Source of the DNA: an uncultured Oscillospiraceae bacterium
Lineage (GTDB): Bacteria > Bacillota > Clostridia > Oscillospirales > Oscillospiraceae
Assembly (NCBI GenBank): GCA_947626315.1
Contig: CANQRQ010000001.1
Location: 62,001 to 126,000, forward strand
Length of the DNA stretch: 64,000 bases
Reading direction: 5' to 3'
Shown here: positions 9,846 to 19,411 of the stretch, piece by piece
Layout: each line of letters begins with the position of its first letter
How positions within the stretch are numbered: position 1 is the stretch's first letter
Position numbers and translations under genes: made by a program
Notes under the pieces: model-generated
Databases searched by the model: none
The model's input: only the letters and a program-made list of their open reading frames with translations
What the model was told of the DNA's origin: nothing

Positions 9846-10883
9846 TTACAGACCGTACCAGGCCAGAACCAGGCTGATCAGGGCCAGGCCGGATGCCACG
9901 GTCCAGTAGAACTTGAAAATCTGCTCGATCTTGAGCCGCGCGGTGACGGCGTGGACGAAGGAAATGCAGACCACCGTGAGCACCACGCACAGCAGGAACA
10001 GCACGATCGCCTCCAGCAGCACCGACACGCCGCCGGCGGCCGCGCCGCTCAGGCCCGCCAGAGCCACCAGGCTCTCGATGCCGCCGCCGATGCCGCCCAG
10101 GAACAGGGCCACAAACAGGCTGGTCATGGTGAGCATTTTGATGGCGTGGCTCAGTTTAAAGATGCCCAGGGGAGGGCCGCTGTATTCCGCCAGGAGGCCC
10201 TCGCAGATCTCCGTCTCCGCCTCGGCGGCGTCAAAGGGGTGGCTGCCGGTCTCGCCGGGGATCACCATCAGCATGGCGACGGCGGCGGGGATCATGCTGG
10301 CCTTGAGGATCAGGCTGCCGTGGGCCGCCTGATAGGCCATGATGGAGGAGAAGGAGAAGGTCAGGCCCTCGCCGGTGGCGCTGCCTACCGCCTTGCCAAC
10401 CGACAGCAGCACCAGCACCAGGGGCAGCTCGCAGGCGATGATGGTGACCATCTCGCGGGAGAGGCCCACCCCCGCGTAGGGGGAGCCGGAGGCCGCGCCG
10501 CCCAGGATGTTGGCCAGGGCGGGGATCAGCAGCAGGTAGAGGATGACGATGATATCCGCCATGCCGGAGAAAGCGGTGAAGTTAAAGACCGGGATGAACA
10601 GCTGCAGCACCACCAGGGAGGCCAGGCCAACCAGCGGCGCCATGAGGAACACCGTCTTGGAGGAGGCCGCCGCGGGGATGATGGTCTCTTTGCCGCAGAG
10701 CTTGAAGAAATCGTAGAAGGGCTGAAGGATGGGAGGACCTACGCGCTTCTGCATCTTGGCCACCAGCTTGCGGTCAATGCCGCACAGGAGCAGGCCCGCC
10801 AGGAAGCAGAACAGGAAGCCGGGGAAAATCAGAATATAGCCCAGATACTGCAGGGCGCTCATAACAATACTCACGTCTCCCAC
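9846..10883 (-). CDS. Hydrogenase membrane anchor subunit (NuoH/MbhM/EchB-like)
   Basis: GIDRKLVAKMQKRVGPPILQPFYDFFKLCGKE; PFDAAEAETEICEGLLAEYSGPPLGIFKL. Confidence 0.95.
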   Translation of the reverse strand: MGDVSIVMSALQYLGYILIFPGFLFCFLAGLLLCGIDRKLVAKMQKRVGPPILQPFYDFFKLCGKETIIPAAASSKTVFLMAPLVGLASLVVLQLFIPVFNFTAFSGMADIIVILYLLLIPALANILGGAASGSPYAGVGLSREMVTIIACELPLVLVLLSVGKAVGSATGEGLTFSFSSIMAYQAAHGSLILKASMIPAAVAMLMVIPGETGSHPFDAAEAETEICEGLLAEYSGPPLGIFKLSHAIKMLTMTSLFVALFLGGIGGGIESLVALAGLSGAAAGGVSVLLEAIVLFLLCVVLTVVCISFVHAVTARLKIEQIFKFYWTVASGLALISLVLAWYGL

Positions 10884-10887
10884 CTCC

Positions 10888-12810
10888 TTAAAATACGATC
10901 AGCATGTAGAGCGTGACCAGGGCCAGGGCGACGACAGCCCAGAGGGCATAGTCGTTCACGATGCCGCTGTGCAGCTCATGCATGAAGTTGAAGTACCCAC
11001 GCCAGTTGTGCTTGAAGCCCCAGAACAGGTCCTCGCCGCCCACCTGGGAGTACACGCTCTCTTCGCCGCCGAAGAACAGGTCGTATTTGCTGTCCGCCGG
11101 GGCGGCGCTCTCGCTGACGCTGTCATACTTGCCGGCGATGGCCACGATGGTGACGGCCAGCAGGGCGATGATCAGGAGCAGCAGCCAGCTGACCGGCTGC
11201 CACAGGCCAACCTCCACATAGGTGACGGCCTGGGCCGCGGGGGCGGCGGCGCCCATCACGCTCTCCGCGTAGCCGGAGCCCAGCATGGCGTTGATGTAGT
11301 TGGCCACGTTGAACACGGCGTTTGCTGCGGGCTGGGTCAGATAGGTGGTGACCACATTGGGGAACAGGCCCGTCAGCACGCAGAGGATGGCGAAGAGGCT
11401 CATGGCCAGACGCATGCCCCAGGGGACCTCGGTGACGTTTTCATACTCCTTGGGGAGGCGGCCGAAGAACACCGACTGGCTGACCTTCACGAAGGAGGCC
11501 AGGGTCAGCACGCTGGTGACCAGGGCGATGATGGTGACGAACACGAAGCCGATGTTGCCGGACTCCACCGCCTTATAGTAGATGGACTGATACACCATCC
11601 ACTTGGAGGCAAAGCCGTTAAAGGGCGGGATGCCGCTGATGGAGAAGGCACCCACCAGAAACAGCGCCGTGGTCCAGGGCATTTTCTTGGACAGGCCGCC
11701 CAGCTTGCCCAGGTCGGTGGTGCCGGTCTGCTGCAGGACAGCGCCGGCGGCAAGGAACAGCAGGCCCTTGAACAGGGTGTGGTTCATGGCGTGATACAGG
11801 CCGGAGGAGACGCCCATGGCGGTGCACAGGCCGACGGCCGTCAGCACGTAGCCGATCTGGGAGATACTGTGGAAGGCCAGCAGACGCTTGAAGTCATGCT
11901 GCGCCAGGGCCATGGTCACGCAGACGAACATGCTCACCGAGCCCATGAACACCAGGATGAACTGCATGGTGCCCAGATTCATGGTCTGGAACAGGAAGTA
12001 GCTCAGCCGGATGATGCCGTAGATACCGGACTTGGTGAGGACGCCGGAGATCAGCACCGAGATGGACGCGGGAGCCGCGCCGTGGGCGTCCGCCGCCAGG
12101 GGATGGAAGGGCACGATGAAGGCCTTCGTGGAAAAGCCTATGTACAGCAGGGCAAAGGCCACCACGGTGGCGGTGTTCATATGCCCGGGGATAAAGGCGG
12201 ACAGCTGGGCAAAGTTCAGGGTGTGGGCCTGGGCGTAGAGCATGATGGTGCCCGTCAGGATGCAGGTGGAGCCCATGCAGCCCACTACCAGGTACTTGAA
12301 TGCCGCTTCCAGCGCGCCCTTGGCGGTGTTGCGGAAGGCCGTCAGCGCCACGGCGGCAAAGGTCAGGATCTCCACCATGATGAACATGTTGAACAGGTCC
12401 CCGGAGAGGACCAGACCCATGACGCCGCCGGCGAGCATCAGGAACAGGGTGTAATACTGGCCCACGTTGTCGTCAAAGCGCATGTACTGGATGGAGTACA
12501 CACAGGAGACGAACACGGCCGTGGCGATCAGCAGGCCGAAAAACAGGCTCAGGGCGTCTACCTCCAGGGCAATGCCGATGGCGTAGCCGCCGGCAGGGGC
12601 CCGGGCGCCCATCCAGTAGGCGATGATCTCGCCGTTGAGCATCACGGGCTTGACCAGGGCGATCAGGAAGCCCAGGGAGGCGGTCACCGCCAGCAGGGCG
12701 ATGGCGTGCCGCAGGGGCTTGACGTTGCCGAAGAGGACGATCAGGAACGCCCCCAGGAAGAGCACCATGATGGAGAAGATCGGGAAGTGCTGATACAGGG
12801 AAGTCATCAT
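10888..12810 (-). CDS. Proton-conducting antiporter-like subunit (MrpD/MbhH/NuoN-M type) with long C-terminal extension
   Basis: 640 aa; GDLFNMFIMVEILTFAAVALTAF, AFIVPFHPLAADAHGAAPASISVLISGVLTKSGIYG; extra C-terminal soluble segment plus TM after about residue 540. Confidence 0.93.
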   Translation of the reverse strand: MMTSLYQHFPIFSIMVLFLGAFLIVLFGNVKPLRHAIALLAVTASLGFLIALVKPVMLNGEIIAYWMGARAPAGGYAIGIALEVDALSLFFGLLIATAVFVSCVYSIQYMRFDDNVGQYYTLFLMLAGGVMGLVLSGDLFNMFIMVEILTFAAVALTAFRNTAKGALEAAFKYLVVGCMGSTCILTGTIMLYAQAHTLNFAQLSAFIPGHMNTATVVAFALLYIGFSTKAFIVPFHPLAADAHGAAPASISVLISGVLTKSGIYGIIRLSYFLFQTMNLGTMQFILVFMGSVSMFVCVTMALAQHDFKRLLAFHSISQIGYVLTAVGLCTAMGVSSGLYHAMNHTLFKGLLFLAAGAVLQQTGTTDLGKLGGLSKKMPWTTALFLVGAFSISGIPPFNGFASKWMVYQSIYYKAVESGNIGFVFVTIIALVTSVLTLASFVKVSQSVFFGRLPKEYENVTEVPWGMRLAMSLFAILCVLTGLFPNVVTTYLTQPAANAVFNVANYINAMLGSGYAESVMGAAAPAAQAVTYVEVGLWQPVSWLLLLIIALLAVTIVAIAGKYDSVSESAAPADSKYDLFFGGEESVYSQVGGEDLFWGFKHNWRGYFNFMHELHSGIVNDYALWAVVALALVTLYMLIVF

Positions 12811-13157
12811 CCTCTCAGCCTCCTTATCTCTCTGGTGTCGATGGTGCCGTACTGCTCACGCAGCTTCATCACCAGGGACAGGGACATGGCCGTGACGCAG
12901 GCGCCGATGACGATGCTGGTCAGGGTCAGGGCCTGGGGGATGGGGTCCACGAAGAAGGAGGCGGGGTTCAGCTCGCCCCAGGTAAAGATAGGGGCGGTGC
13001 CGCCGGGATTGAAGCCGATGCTGATGATCAGCAGATTGACGCCGTAATCCGCGATGGACAGGCCGATCACCGTCTTGACCAGGTTGGTCTTGGTGACGAT
13101 GGTGTAGAAGCCCAGAATGATGAGGAAAAACGACGCGATATAGTTAAACAGTATCAT
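12807..13157 (-). CDS. MrpC/MnhC/NuoK-like subunit (MbhG-like)
   Basis: MILFNYIASFFLIILGFYTIVTKTNLVKTVIGLSIADYGVNLLIISIG...DPIPQALTLTSIVIGACVTAMSLSL. Confidence 0.92.
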   Translation of the reverse strand: MILFNYIASFFLIILGFYTIVTKTNLVKTVIGLSIADYGVNLLIISIGFNPGGTAPIFTWGELNPASFFVDPIPQALTLTSIVIGACVTAMSLSLVMKLREQYGTIDTREIRRLRG

Positions 13158-13167
13158 AGTCTTCACC

Positions 13168-13626
13168 TCATTCCGCGCCGGCGTCTTTTCCGGCAAAGAC
13201 GCCGATCATCAACAGGGAAATGGAGCCGATGCCGGTTATGACCTTCACGCCGACCGTCAGGTTCATCCAGAAGATGGTGCCGGAGCTGTAAAGGTCGCCC
13301 ACGTTCCCAAAGGTGTAGAGGACGTTCTGGCAGAACTGGGCGCCCACGGCCACGCCCAGCAGAGCCAGGGCCACATAGACCGTGGAGGCCGCGCCCTCGG
13401 CGTGGTGCAGCAGGTTGAAGCTCAGGGCCTCCGCGGTGGTCTGCTGGCCGTGGCCGAAGTAGAGCAGCACCACGACCGCCGCCATGATGACGCCGCCCTG
13501 GAAGCCGCCGCCGGGGGACAGGTGCCCGTGCAGCACGATGTACAGGCTGTACACCAGGGCCAGGGGCATGATCGCGTCGCAGCCGCAGGGCTGGATCACG
13601 TCTTTGATCACAGGCTTGTTATTCAT
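13168..13626 (-). CDS. MrpB/MnhB-like subunit (MbhF-like)
   Basis: LALVYSLYIVLHGHLSPGGGFQGGVIMAAVVVLLYFG motif. Confidence 0.92.
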   Translation of the reverse strand: MNNKPVIKDVIQPCGCDAIMPLALVYSLYIVLHGHLSPGGGFQGGVIMAAVVVLLYFGHGQQTTAEALSFNLLHHAEGAASTVYVALALLGVAVGAQFCQNVLYTFGNVGDLYSSGTIFWMNLTVGVKVITGIGSISLLMIGVFAGKDAGAE

Positions 13627-13978
13627 CCGTCTTCTCCTCCTTCTTGGCTTTCTTGGTAAAGAGGATCACGGTGGAGCCGGCCACGGCGGTGATCAGGATA
13701 AAGGCCTCGCCCATGGTGTCGTAACCACGGAAGTCGAAGACGATAGAGGTCACGTCGTTGACCGCGTGGGACTTCTCCAGGTTCTGCTGGACGATGGCCG
13801 CCGCCGCGCCGTCGGCGGTGCTGTCGTCATAGGAGGACGGATCCTGCTGCAGCTCGTACACGGAGACGGCAGCCTGGCTGCCGTCATAGGTCCGGGGCAT
13901 GGCCGCCATGGCGACGCCGGCGTAGACGCAGGCCGCCAGAACGGCCAGCAGGGAGAACCAGGTCAGAAATTTCTTCAT
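13619..13978 (-). CDS. MbhE-like hydrogenase subunit
   Basis: 119 aa; VNDVTSIVFDFRGYDTMGEAFILITAVAGSTVILF. Confidence 0.85.
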   Translation of the reverse strand: MKKFLTWFSLLAVLAACVYAGVAMAAMPRTYDGSQAAVSVYELQQDPSSYDDSTADGAAAAIVQQNLEKSHAVNDVTSIVFDFRGYDTMGEAFILITAVAGSTVILFTKKAKKEEKTDE

Positions 13979-14229
13979 TTGCCGTCCCCTCCCTTGATCT
14001 TTTTCAGGGTGACAATGAAGATCAGCGGGCTCAGGGCCGCGCCCACAGCGGCCTCGGAGATGGCCACATCGGGGGCGTGGAGCAGCAGAAACTCCGCCGC
14101 GGCGAACAGGCCCGTCACGCTCAGGGCGATGACCGACGACAGCAGATTCTCAAAATGGGCCGCCAGAATAGCGGACACCACCATGCCCACGACCACCAGG
14201 ACATTCAGGATCACAACCAGTTCACTCAT
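13975..14229 (-). CDS. MbhD-like/DUF4040 subunit
   Basis: MSELVVILNVLVVVGMVVSAILAAHFENLLSSVIALSVTGLFAAAEFLLLHAPDVAISEAAVGAALSPLIFI; start reassigned downstream of the track ATG. Confidence 0.87.
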   Translation of the reverse strand: MSELVVILNVLVVVGMVVSAILAAHFENLLSSVIALSVTGLFAAAEFLLLHAPDVAISEAAVGAALSPLIFIVTLKKIKGGDGK

Positions 14230-14566
14230 CGAAATCCCTCCCGTAATCGTCGATTTCCATCTTTTTCTCCGGGCGGATACCGGCCTGATACGCCCCCTTG
14301 GCAATGGCGTGGGAGCCGACAGGGTTCGTGAAGAAGATCAGCGCGCCGATCAGCGCCACCTTGACGGCGGCGGAGGCGCTGCCCATCACGAAGATGGCGT
14401 AGAGCAGGCCGCCCAGGCACACGCCCAGGACGCCCAGGGTGCTGACGCAGGTGCTGGCCTGCATCCGGCAGAAGGTGTCGGGCATTTTCAGGATGCCCTT
14501 GGTGCCCGCCAGGGCGAAGATCAGCCCTACGGCGATCAGCAGGTCAATGACGATCCTTAGCAGCAT
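14222..14566 (-). CDS. MrpG/MnhG-like subunit (MbhC-like)
   Basis: LAGTKGILKMPDTFCRMQASTCVSTLGVLGVCLGGLLYAI; PVGSHAIAKGAYQAGI. Confidence 0.92.
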   Translation of the reverse strand: MLLRIVIDLLIAVGLIFALAGTKGILKMPDTFCRMQASTCVSTLGVLGVCLGGLLYAIFVMGSASAAVKVALIGALIFFTNPVGSHAIAKGAYQAGIRPEKKMEIDDYGRDFDE

Positions 14567-14828
14567 ACTTGAGCCACCTCCCCTTGTCCATGTACTTGGC
14601 CACCAGCATCGTGTCGATAATGCCCAGCAGCGCGCCGATGATGGCGATATCCAGATAAATGCTTCTGCCGCTGTAGAGAGAGAAGAGGACCATGGCGCAG
14701 CAGATGCAGATATCCGCCGCGTCCCCGGCTACCATCCGGTCCGCGGCCGTGGGGCCCTTGATGAGCCGGATCAGGTTCAGCAGAGCCAGAGCGCCGAACA
14801 GCACGGCAAAAATCATCAGGTCGCTCAT
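14544..14828 (-). CDS. MrpF/MnhF-like subunit (MbhB-like)
   Basis: MSDLMIFAVLFGALALLNLIRLIKGPTAADRMVAGDAADICICCAMVLFSLYSGRSIYLDIAIIGALLGIIDTMLVAKYMDKGR. Confidence 0.9.
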   Translation of the reverse strand: MSDLMIFAVLFGALALLNLIRLIKGPTAADRMVAGDAADICICCAMVLFSLYSGRSIYLDIAIIGALLGIIDTMLVAKYMDKGRWLKYAAKDRH

Positions 14829-15346
14829 TCCCATACCCTCCTTAAGCCTTTCTCCAGCCTGCCCTTGATGGCGTCCCCCGCCTCCTGGCCGCTGGGCTTG
14901 GTCACATCGATCCAGTGTATGTAGTAGTAGGTCTGGCCCTCCTCCTCGGCGATTTCCATGGTGATGGTGCCGGGGGTGAGGGTGATGGCGTTGGCAAGGG
15001 CGGCCTGGCCGTAGTCGGACTTCAGGTCCACAGGCACCTTGACAATGCCGGGGTTTACGTTCTTGCAGCCGCCGAAGCAGCGCTTGGCCACATCCAGATT
15101 GGCCTTGACCATCTCCACCGGGAAAATGCACAGCCAAAACGCCAGGGCGTTGACCAGCTTCACAGGATTGAAGAGCCAGAAGGCCTTTTCATGGATGAAG
15201 AAGCGGGCCGAGAACAGGGCCACCGCAAGGCTTACCACCGCGCCCACCGCCAGCTCCTGGACCTGGACCGACCAGGTCAACAAAAGCCAGAAGGCATAGC
15301 AGACGATGAAGGTGGAAATGACAGCGGGAAGTCTCGTCTTTTGCAA
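14825..15346 (-). CDS. MrpE/MnhE-like subunit (MbhA-like)
   Basis: YAFWLLLTWSVQVQELAVGAVVSLAVALFSARFF...ANAITLTPGTITMEIAEEEGQTYYYIHWIDV. Confidence 0.92.
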   Translation of the reverse strand: MQKTRLPAVISTFIVCYAFWLLLTWSVQVQELAVGAVVSLAVALFSARFFIHEKAFWLFNPVKLVNALAFWLCIFPVEMVKANLDVAKRCFGGCKNVNPGIVKVPVDLKSDYGQAALANAITLTPGTITMEIAEEEGQTYYYIHWIDVTKPSGQEAGDAIKGRLEKGLRRVWE

Positions 15347-15435
15347 AGGGTAACCTCTCCTTTCTTTCCGGACGGGGCGGGCCGCGGCCCGTTTTTGCCT
15401 CCGTCCGCGGTTTTTGCGGATGAAATGATCTGCGT

Positions 15436-15777
15436 CTATTCTACTTTCAGGTTTTCCACATAGAACTCCCGGCCGGCGGTCATTCGGACGGCGGTGGAGC
15501 GGCAGTGGGGACAGCAGGCGTTTTTCCGGTCCGCCTCCCCCTCATAGCCGCAGTCCAGACACCGGAAGCGGGCGGGCACCGTCTCGATGCGCAGCTCCGC
15601 CCCCTCCGCAGCGGAGCCCGCCGCGGCAACGGGGAAGAACTCCCGCAGGCACTCCGGCACCAGGCCGGAGAACTCGCCCATTTTCAAGCGGATCTCCAGC
15701 ACCCGCTGAAAGCCGTTTTTCCGGGCCTCGGAATTGACAATCTCGATGATCCCCTGGGCGATCGCCAGCTCGTGCAT
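15436..15777 (-). CDS. hypA: Hydrogenase nickel metallochaperone HypA
   Basis: MHELAIAQGIIEIVNSEARKNGFQRV; zinc-binding CLDCGYEG...CPHCRS. Confidence 0.96.
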   Translation of the reverse strand: MHELAIAQGIIEIVNSEARKNGFQRVLEIRLKMGEFSGLVPECLREFFPVAAAGSAAEGAELRIETVPARFRCLDCGYEGEADRKNACCPHCRSTAVRMTAGREFYVENLKVE

Positions 15778-15780
15778 GGC

Positions 15781-16863
15781 TCAGCGGTCCAGGCAGCTGA
15801 AGCAGGGGTCGATGCTGGCCACGATGAGCCCGGCGTCGGCCACGGAGTTGTTCCTCAGCATGGCGGGGATGGTGGGGGTGTTCTTATAGCTGGGCACGTG
15901 GATGCTGACCCGGTGGTTCATCAGGGTCCCGTTGCCCACCACCATGTAGCTCAGCTGGCCCCGGGGGGCTTCATGCCGGGCGACGGAGACGCCCTCCTGG
16001 ATCTTGATCAGCTTGTTGCCCAGATTGATGGGGCCCTCCGGCAGATTGTCCAGCGCCTGGCGGATGATCTTGATGCTCTCGGCGCTCTCCAGGGCGCGGA
16101 TCACCACCCGGGCGAACACGTCGCCGCTGTCCACCACGGGGACGGCAAACTCAAAATCGTCATAGGAGCAGTAGGGCGCGTCCCGCCGCACGTCCACGTC
16201 CACGCCGGAGGCTCTGGCGTGGGGGCCGATGGCGCCCATCTGCAGGGCCACGTCCCGGGGCAGGGTGCCCACGCCCTTGGTGCGCATGGCGATGGTCTTG
16301 TCCGTGACCGCGATCTCCGTGATCCGCTTGAGCTTCTCCTCCAGCACGTCGCAGGCGGAGAGGATCTTGACCCGCAGCTCGTCGCTGATGTCCCGGCGGG
16401 AGCCGCCGATGGTGACCATGGCGTAGTTGACCCGGTTGCCGGTCATCTCCTCCAGCAGGTCCATGACCAGCTCCCGTTCATCCCAGATGTGCATGAACAT
16501 GCTGTCATGGCCGATGATGTGGCAGGCGATGCCCAGCCACAGGAAGTGGGAGTGCAGCCGCTCCAGCTCCGCGGTGATCACCCGGATATACTCGCCCCGC
16601 TTGGGGACGGCGATCCCGTTGATGTTCTCCACCGCCATGGCGTAGGTGAGGGCGTGGGAGTGGGAGCAGATGCCGCAGACCCGCTCCACCAGCACCAGGG
16701 TCTGGATCACGTTGCGCTCGGTGGCCAGCTTTTCGATGCCCCGGTGGTTGTAGCCCACAAAAACTTCCGCGTCTTTGATGATCTCGCCCTCGGTATAGAG
16801 CTTGGCGTGGATGGGCTCCTCCAGTGCGGGATGGTAGGGCCCGATGGGCACAATGTAGCTCAT
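15781..16863 (-). CDS. [NiFe] hydrogenase large (catalytic) subunit, group 4 (MbhL/EchE/NuoD-like)
   Basis: L1 motif VERVCGICSHSHALTY; C-terminal DPCFSCLDR-stop; both Ni-binding CxxC pairs present. Confidence 0.96.
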   Translation of the reverse strand: MSYIVPIGPYHPALEEPIHAKLYTEGEIIKDAEVFVGYNHRGIEKLATERNVIQTLVLVERVCGICSHSHALTYAMAVENINGIAVPKRGEYIRVITAELERLHSHFLWLGIACHIIGHDSMFMHIWDERELVMDLLEEMTGNRVNYAMVTIGGSRRDISDELRVKILSACDVLEEKLKRITEIAVTDKTIAMRTKGVGTLPRDVALQMGAIGPHARASGVDVDVRRDAPYCSYDDFEFAVPVVDSGDVFARVVIRALESAESIKIIRQALDNLPEGPINLGNKLIKIQEGVSVARHEAPRGQLSYMVVGNGTLMNHRVSIHVPSYKNTPTIPAMLRNNSVADAGLIVASIDPCFSCLDR

Positions 16864-17267
16864 TGCTTCGCCTCCTTTTTGTTCTTCTCTACCAGTTCGG
16901 ACAGGGGCATGACCATGATATGCCCCTTGCCCTGGGTCTCCAGCATGTCCTCCGGCAGGAACAGGCGCTGGGACATATCCAGCCCCTCAAATTCCACGCC
17001 GAAGAGCTCGTTGATCTCCCGTTCCGGCCAGGAGGCGGCGGTGTCGTAAAGGCTGCTGATGGAGGGGACCTTGGTCTCTCCAACCACGTGGTAGGACTCG
17101 ATCGCCGGGTCCACCGCGTACTCATAGGAGATGTCCATTCGGTTTTCCTTGTCGATATACGCGTGGATCATCACAAGGAAGCGGCCCTCCTTCTTCATCC
17201 TCTCTGCAACGGGTACGATCTGGTCCTTGGTGATGTCGATTCTCTTGTACTCCTGCATGCATTTCAC
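16860..17267 (-). CDS. NuoC/MbhK-like hydrogenase subunit (NADH dehydrogenase 30-kDa family)
   Basis: SSLYDTAASWPEREINELFGVEFEGLDMSQRLFLPEDM. Confidence 0.93.
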   Translation of the reverse strand: MKCMQEYKRIDITKDQIVPVAERMKKEGRFLVMIHAYIDKENRMDISYEYAVDPAIESYHVVGETKVPSISSLYDTAASWPEREINELFGVEFEGLDMSQRLFLPEDMLETQGKGHIMVMPLSELVEKNKKEAKQ

Positions 17268-17312
17268 CTCTCGATGATGTTAAAATGGGCTCTTGTGGGT
17301 TCTTACGATTTA

Positions 17313-18311
17313 TCAGCAAATTCTCGGGAGCTGGGCCCCCGCGAGTTTCTGCAGGATTCTCCGGCCCCCCAGGCGGGTCTTCATGACCAGCCGGCCGGGG
17401 ACCTGCCCGGTGACGGTGCCGATCCGGGCGGCGGCGCGCCCCTCGGGGAAGGAGCGCAGAAGCGCCAGGGCCGCGTCCTCGCTCTCCGGCGGGACCACCG
17501 CCAGGAGCTTGCCTTCGTTGGCGCAGTACAGCGGGTCCAGGCCCAGCAGCTCACAGGCCGCCTGCACCGGGCCGCTCACCGGGATCCGCTCCTCTTCGAT
17601 CTCAATGCCCAGGGCCGTGCCCTCCACAAACTCGTTGAGGGTGGTGGCCACGCCGCCCCGGGTGGGGTCCCGCAGGACCCGGACCTGCAGCCCGGTGCCT
17701 AAGAGCGCCTGAGCCAGCTTGTTCAGCGGCGCGCAGTCCGAGCGGAGCTCGCCCTGCATCAGGCCGCTTCTGGCCAGCATCACGGCGGCGCCGTGGTCCC
17801 CCGCCGTACCGGAGAGGAGCACCCGGTCCCCCTCCCGGATGGCCCGGGGGCTCAGCCCCGGGTACCGGAGTTGGCCGATGCCGGCGGTGTTGATATAGAG
17901 CTTATCCCCCCGGCCCCGTTCCACCACCTTGGTGTCGCCGGTGACGATCTGCACCTCCGCCGCTTCACAGGTGGCGCGCATGGAGGCGATCACCCGCTCC
18001 AGCTGGGCGGCGGGCAGGCCCTCTTCTATAATAAAGGAGCAGCTCAGCCAGGCCGGAACGCCGCCGCACATGGCCACGTCGTTCACCGTGCCGCAGACGG
18101 CCAGCTTGCCGATATCCCCGCCGGGGAAGAACAGGGGGTCCACCACAAAGCTGTCCGTGGAGAAGACCAGCGGCTCCCCGCCGGGGAGGATGGCCCCGTC
18201 CCCCAGCGGCCGGAGGGCCGGGTTGTCCAGGGCGGGCAGGATCATGCCCTCGATCAGGCGGGAAGTCTTTTTCCCCCCGCTGCCGTAATCCAGTGTAATA
18301 ATCTCATCCAT
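17313..18311 (-). CDS. hypE: Hydrogenase maturation factor HypE
   Basis: ITLDYGSGGKKTSRLI; DPTRGGVATTLNEF; C-terminal PRIC. Confidence 0.97.
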   Translation of the reverse strand: MDEIITLDYGSGGKKTSRLIEGMILPALDNPALRPLGDGAILPGGEPLVFSTDSFVVDPLFFPGGDIGKLAVCGTVNDVAMCGGVPAWLSCSFIIEEGLPAAQLERVIASMRATCEAAEVQIVTGDTKVVERGRGDKLYINTAGIGQLRYPGLSPRAIREGDRVLLSGTAGDHGAAVMLARSGLMQGELRSDCAPLNKLAQALLGTGLQVRVLRDPTRGGVATTLNEFVEGTALGIEIEEERIPVSGPVQAACELLGLDPLYCANEGKLLAVVPPESEDAALALLRSFPEGRAAARIGTVTGQVPGRLVMKTRLGGRRILQKLAGAQLPRIC

Positions 18312-18343
18312 AAGGGATCTTGCTTCTCTCCCGGCCCGGCCGC

Positions 18344-19411
18344 TCAGGGCAGGGCCGCGTATTTATAGGCCGCGGCGCAGGCCCCCTCCGAGGAGACCAT
18401 GCAGGGGCCCATAGGGTCCTCCGGGGTGCAGGCCTTGCCGAAGAGGCCGCAGTCCCGGGGGCTCAGCCGCCCAGTGATCACCTGGCCGCAGCGGCAGGCG
18501 CTGGGGGGCTCCTCCGGCTTGACGGAGACGGCAAAGCGCCGCTGGGCATCAAATGCCTTCCACTCCTCCCGGAGGCCGAGGCCGCTGGCCTCGATCTCCC
18601 CCAGGCCCCGCCAGGTGTCGCTTCGGGGCTCCAGGCAGCGGTCCATCACCGCCCGGGCCAGGCGGTTCCCCTCCCGGGAGACCGCCCTGGGATAGGCGTT
18701 CTCCAGCCGGGGCCGGCCTTCCGCCAGCTGCTTCAGCAGCCAATAGACGGCCAGTAGGATCTCCTCCGGCTCAAAGCCGCCCACCACCGCCGGCAGGCCG
18801 TAGTCCTCCGGCAGGAAGCGGAAGCCCTCCGCGCCGATGATGGTGGCCACGTGGCCGGGGCAGAGGAAGCCCTGCACATTGAAGTCCTCCATGGCGATCA
18901 GCGCCCGGAGGGCGGGTTCGACGGTTTTCAGCAGGGAGAAGACCGTGAAATTCCGGACCTTCTCCTCCGCCGCAGTCAGCACGGCGGCGGCGGTGCCCGG
19001 CGCGGTAGTCTCAAACCCGGCGCCCAGAAAGACGATCTGCCGGTCCGGGCTGTTTTTGGCCAGCTCCACCGCGTCGATGGGGGAATAGACCACCTCCACC
19101 CGGGCGCCCAGCGCCCGGCGGCGCTGGAGGCTGTCCCCCGGGGTGCTCCCGGGGACGCGCACCATGTCCCCATAGGTGGCGATCGTCACCTCCCGCTCCA
19201 TGGACAGGTCCAGGATGGCGTCGATCACCTGGGGCGGCGTCACGCAGACGGGGCAGCCGGGCCCGCTCAAAAGCTGCACGTTCTCCGGCAACAGGGATTT
19301 GAGCCCGGAGCGGGCGATGGCCATGGTGTGGGTCCCGCAGACCTCCATCAAGTTGACCCGGCCCACGGGCAGGGCCTCGATGGCCCGGAGCAGCTTCTCA
19401 GCGGAGGGCAT
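18344..19411 (-). CDS. hypD: Hydrogenase maturation factor HypD
   Basis: LMEVCGTHTMAIARSGL; LLSGPGCPVCVTP; GFETTAPGTAA. Confidence 0.97.
   Translation of the reverse strand: MPSAEKLLRAIEALPVGRVNLMEVCGTHTMAIARSGLKSLLPENVQLLSGPGCPVCVTPPQVIDAILDLSMEREVTIATYGDMVRVPGSTPGDSLQRRRALGARVEVVYSPIDAVELAKNSPDRQIVFLGAGFETTAPGTAAAVLTAAEEKVRNFTVFSLLKTVEPALRALIAMEDFNVQGFLCPGHVATIIGAEGFRFLPEDYGLPAVVGGFEPEEILLAVYWLLKQLAEGRPRLENAYPRAVSREGNRLARAVMDRCLEPRSDTWRGLGEIEASGLGLREEWKAFDAQRRFAVSVKPEEPPSACRCGQVITGRLSPRDCGLFGKACTPEDPMGPCMVSSEGACAAAYKYAALP

Noticed and set aside
10969-13047. 692-aa plus-strand ORF
   Set aside because: Antisense to the MrpD/MrpC-like genes, His/Gln/Gly-rich pseudo-protein with no recognizable domain.
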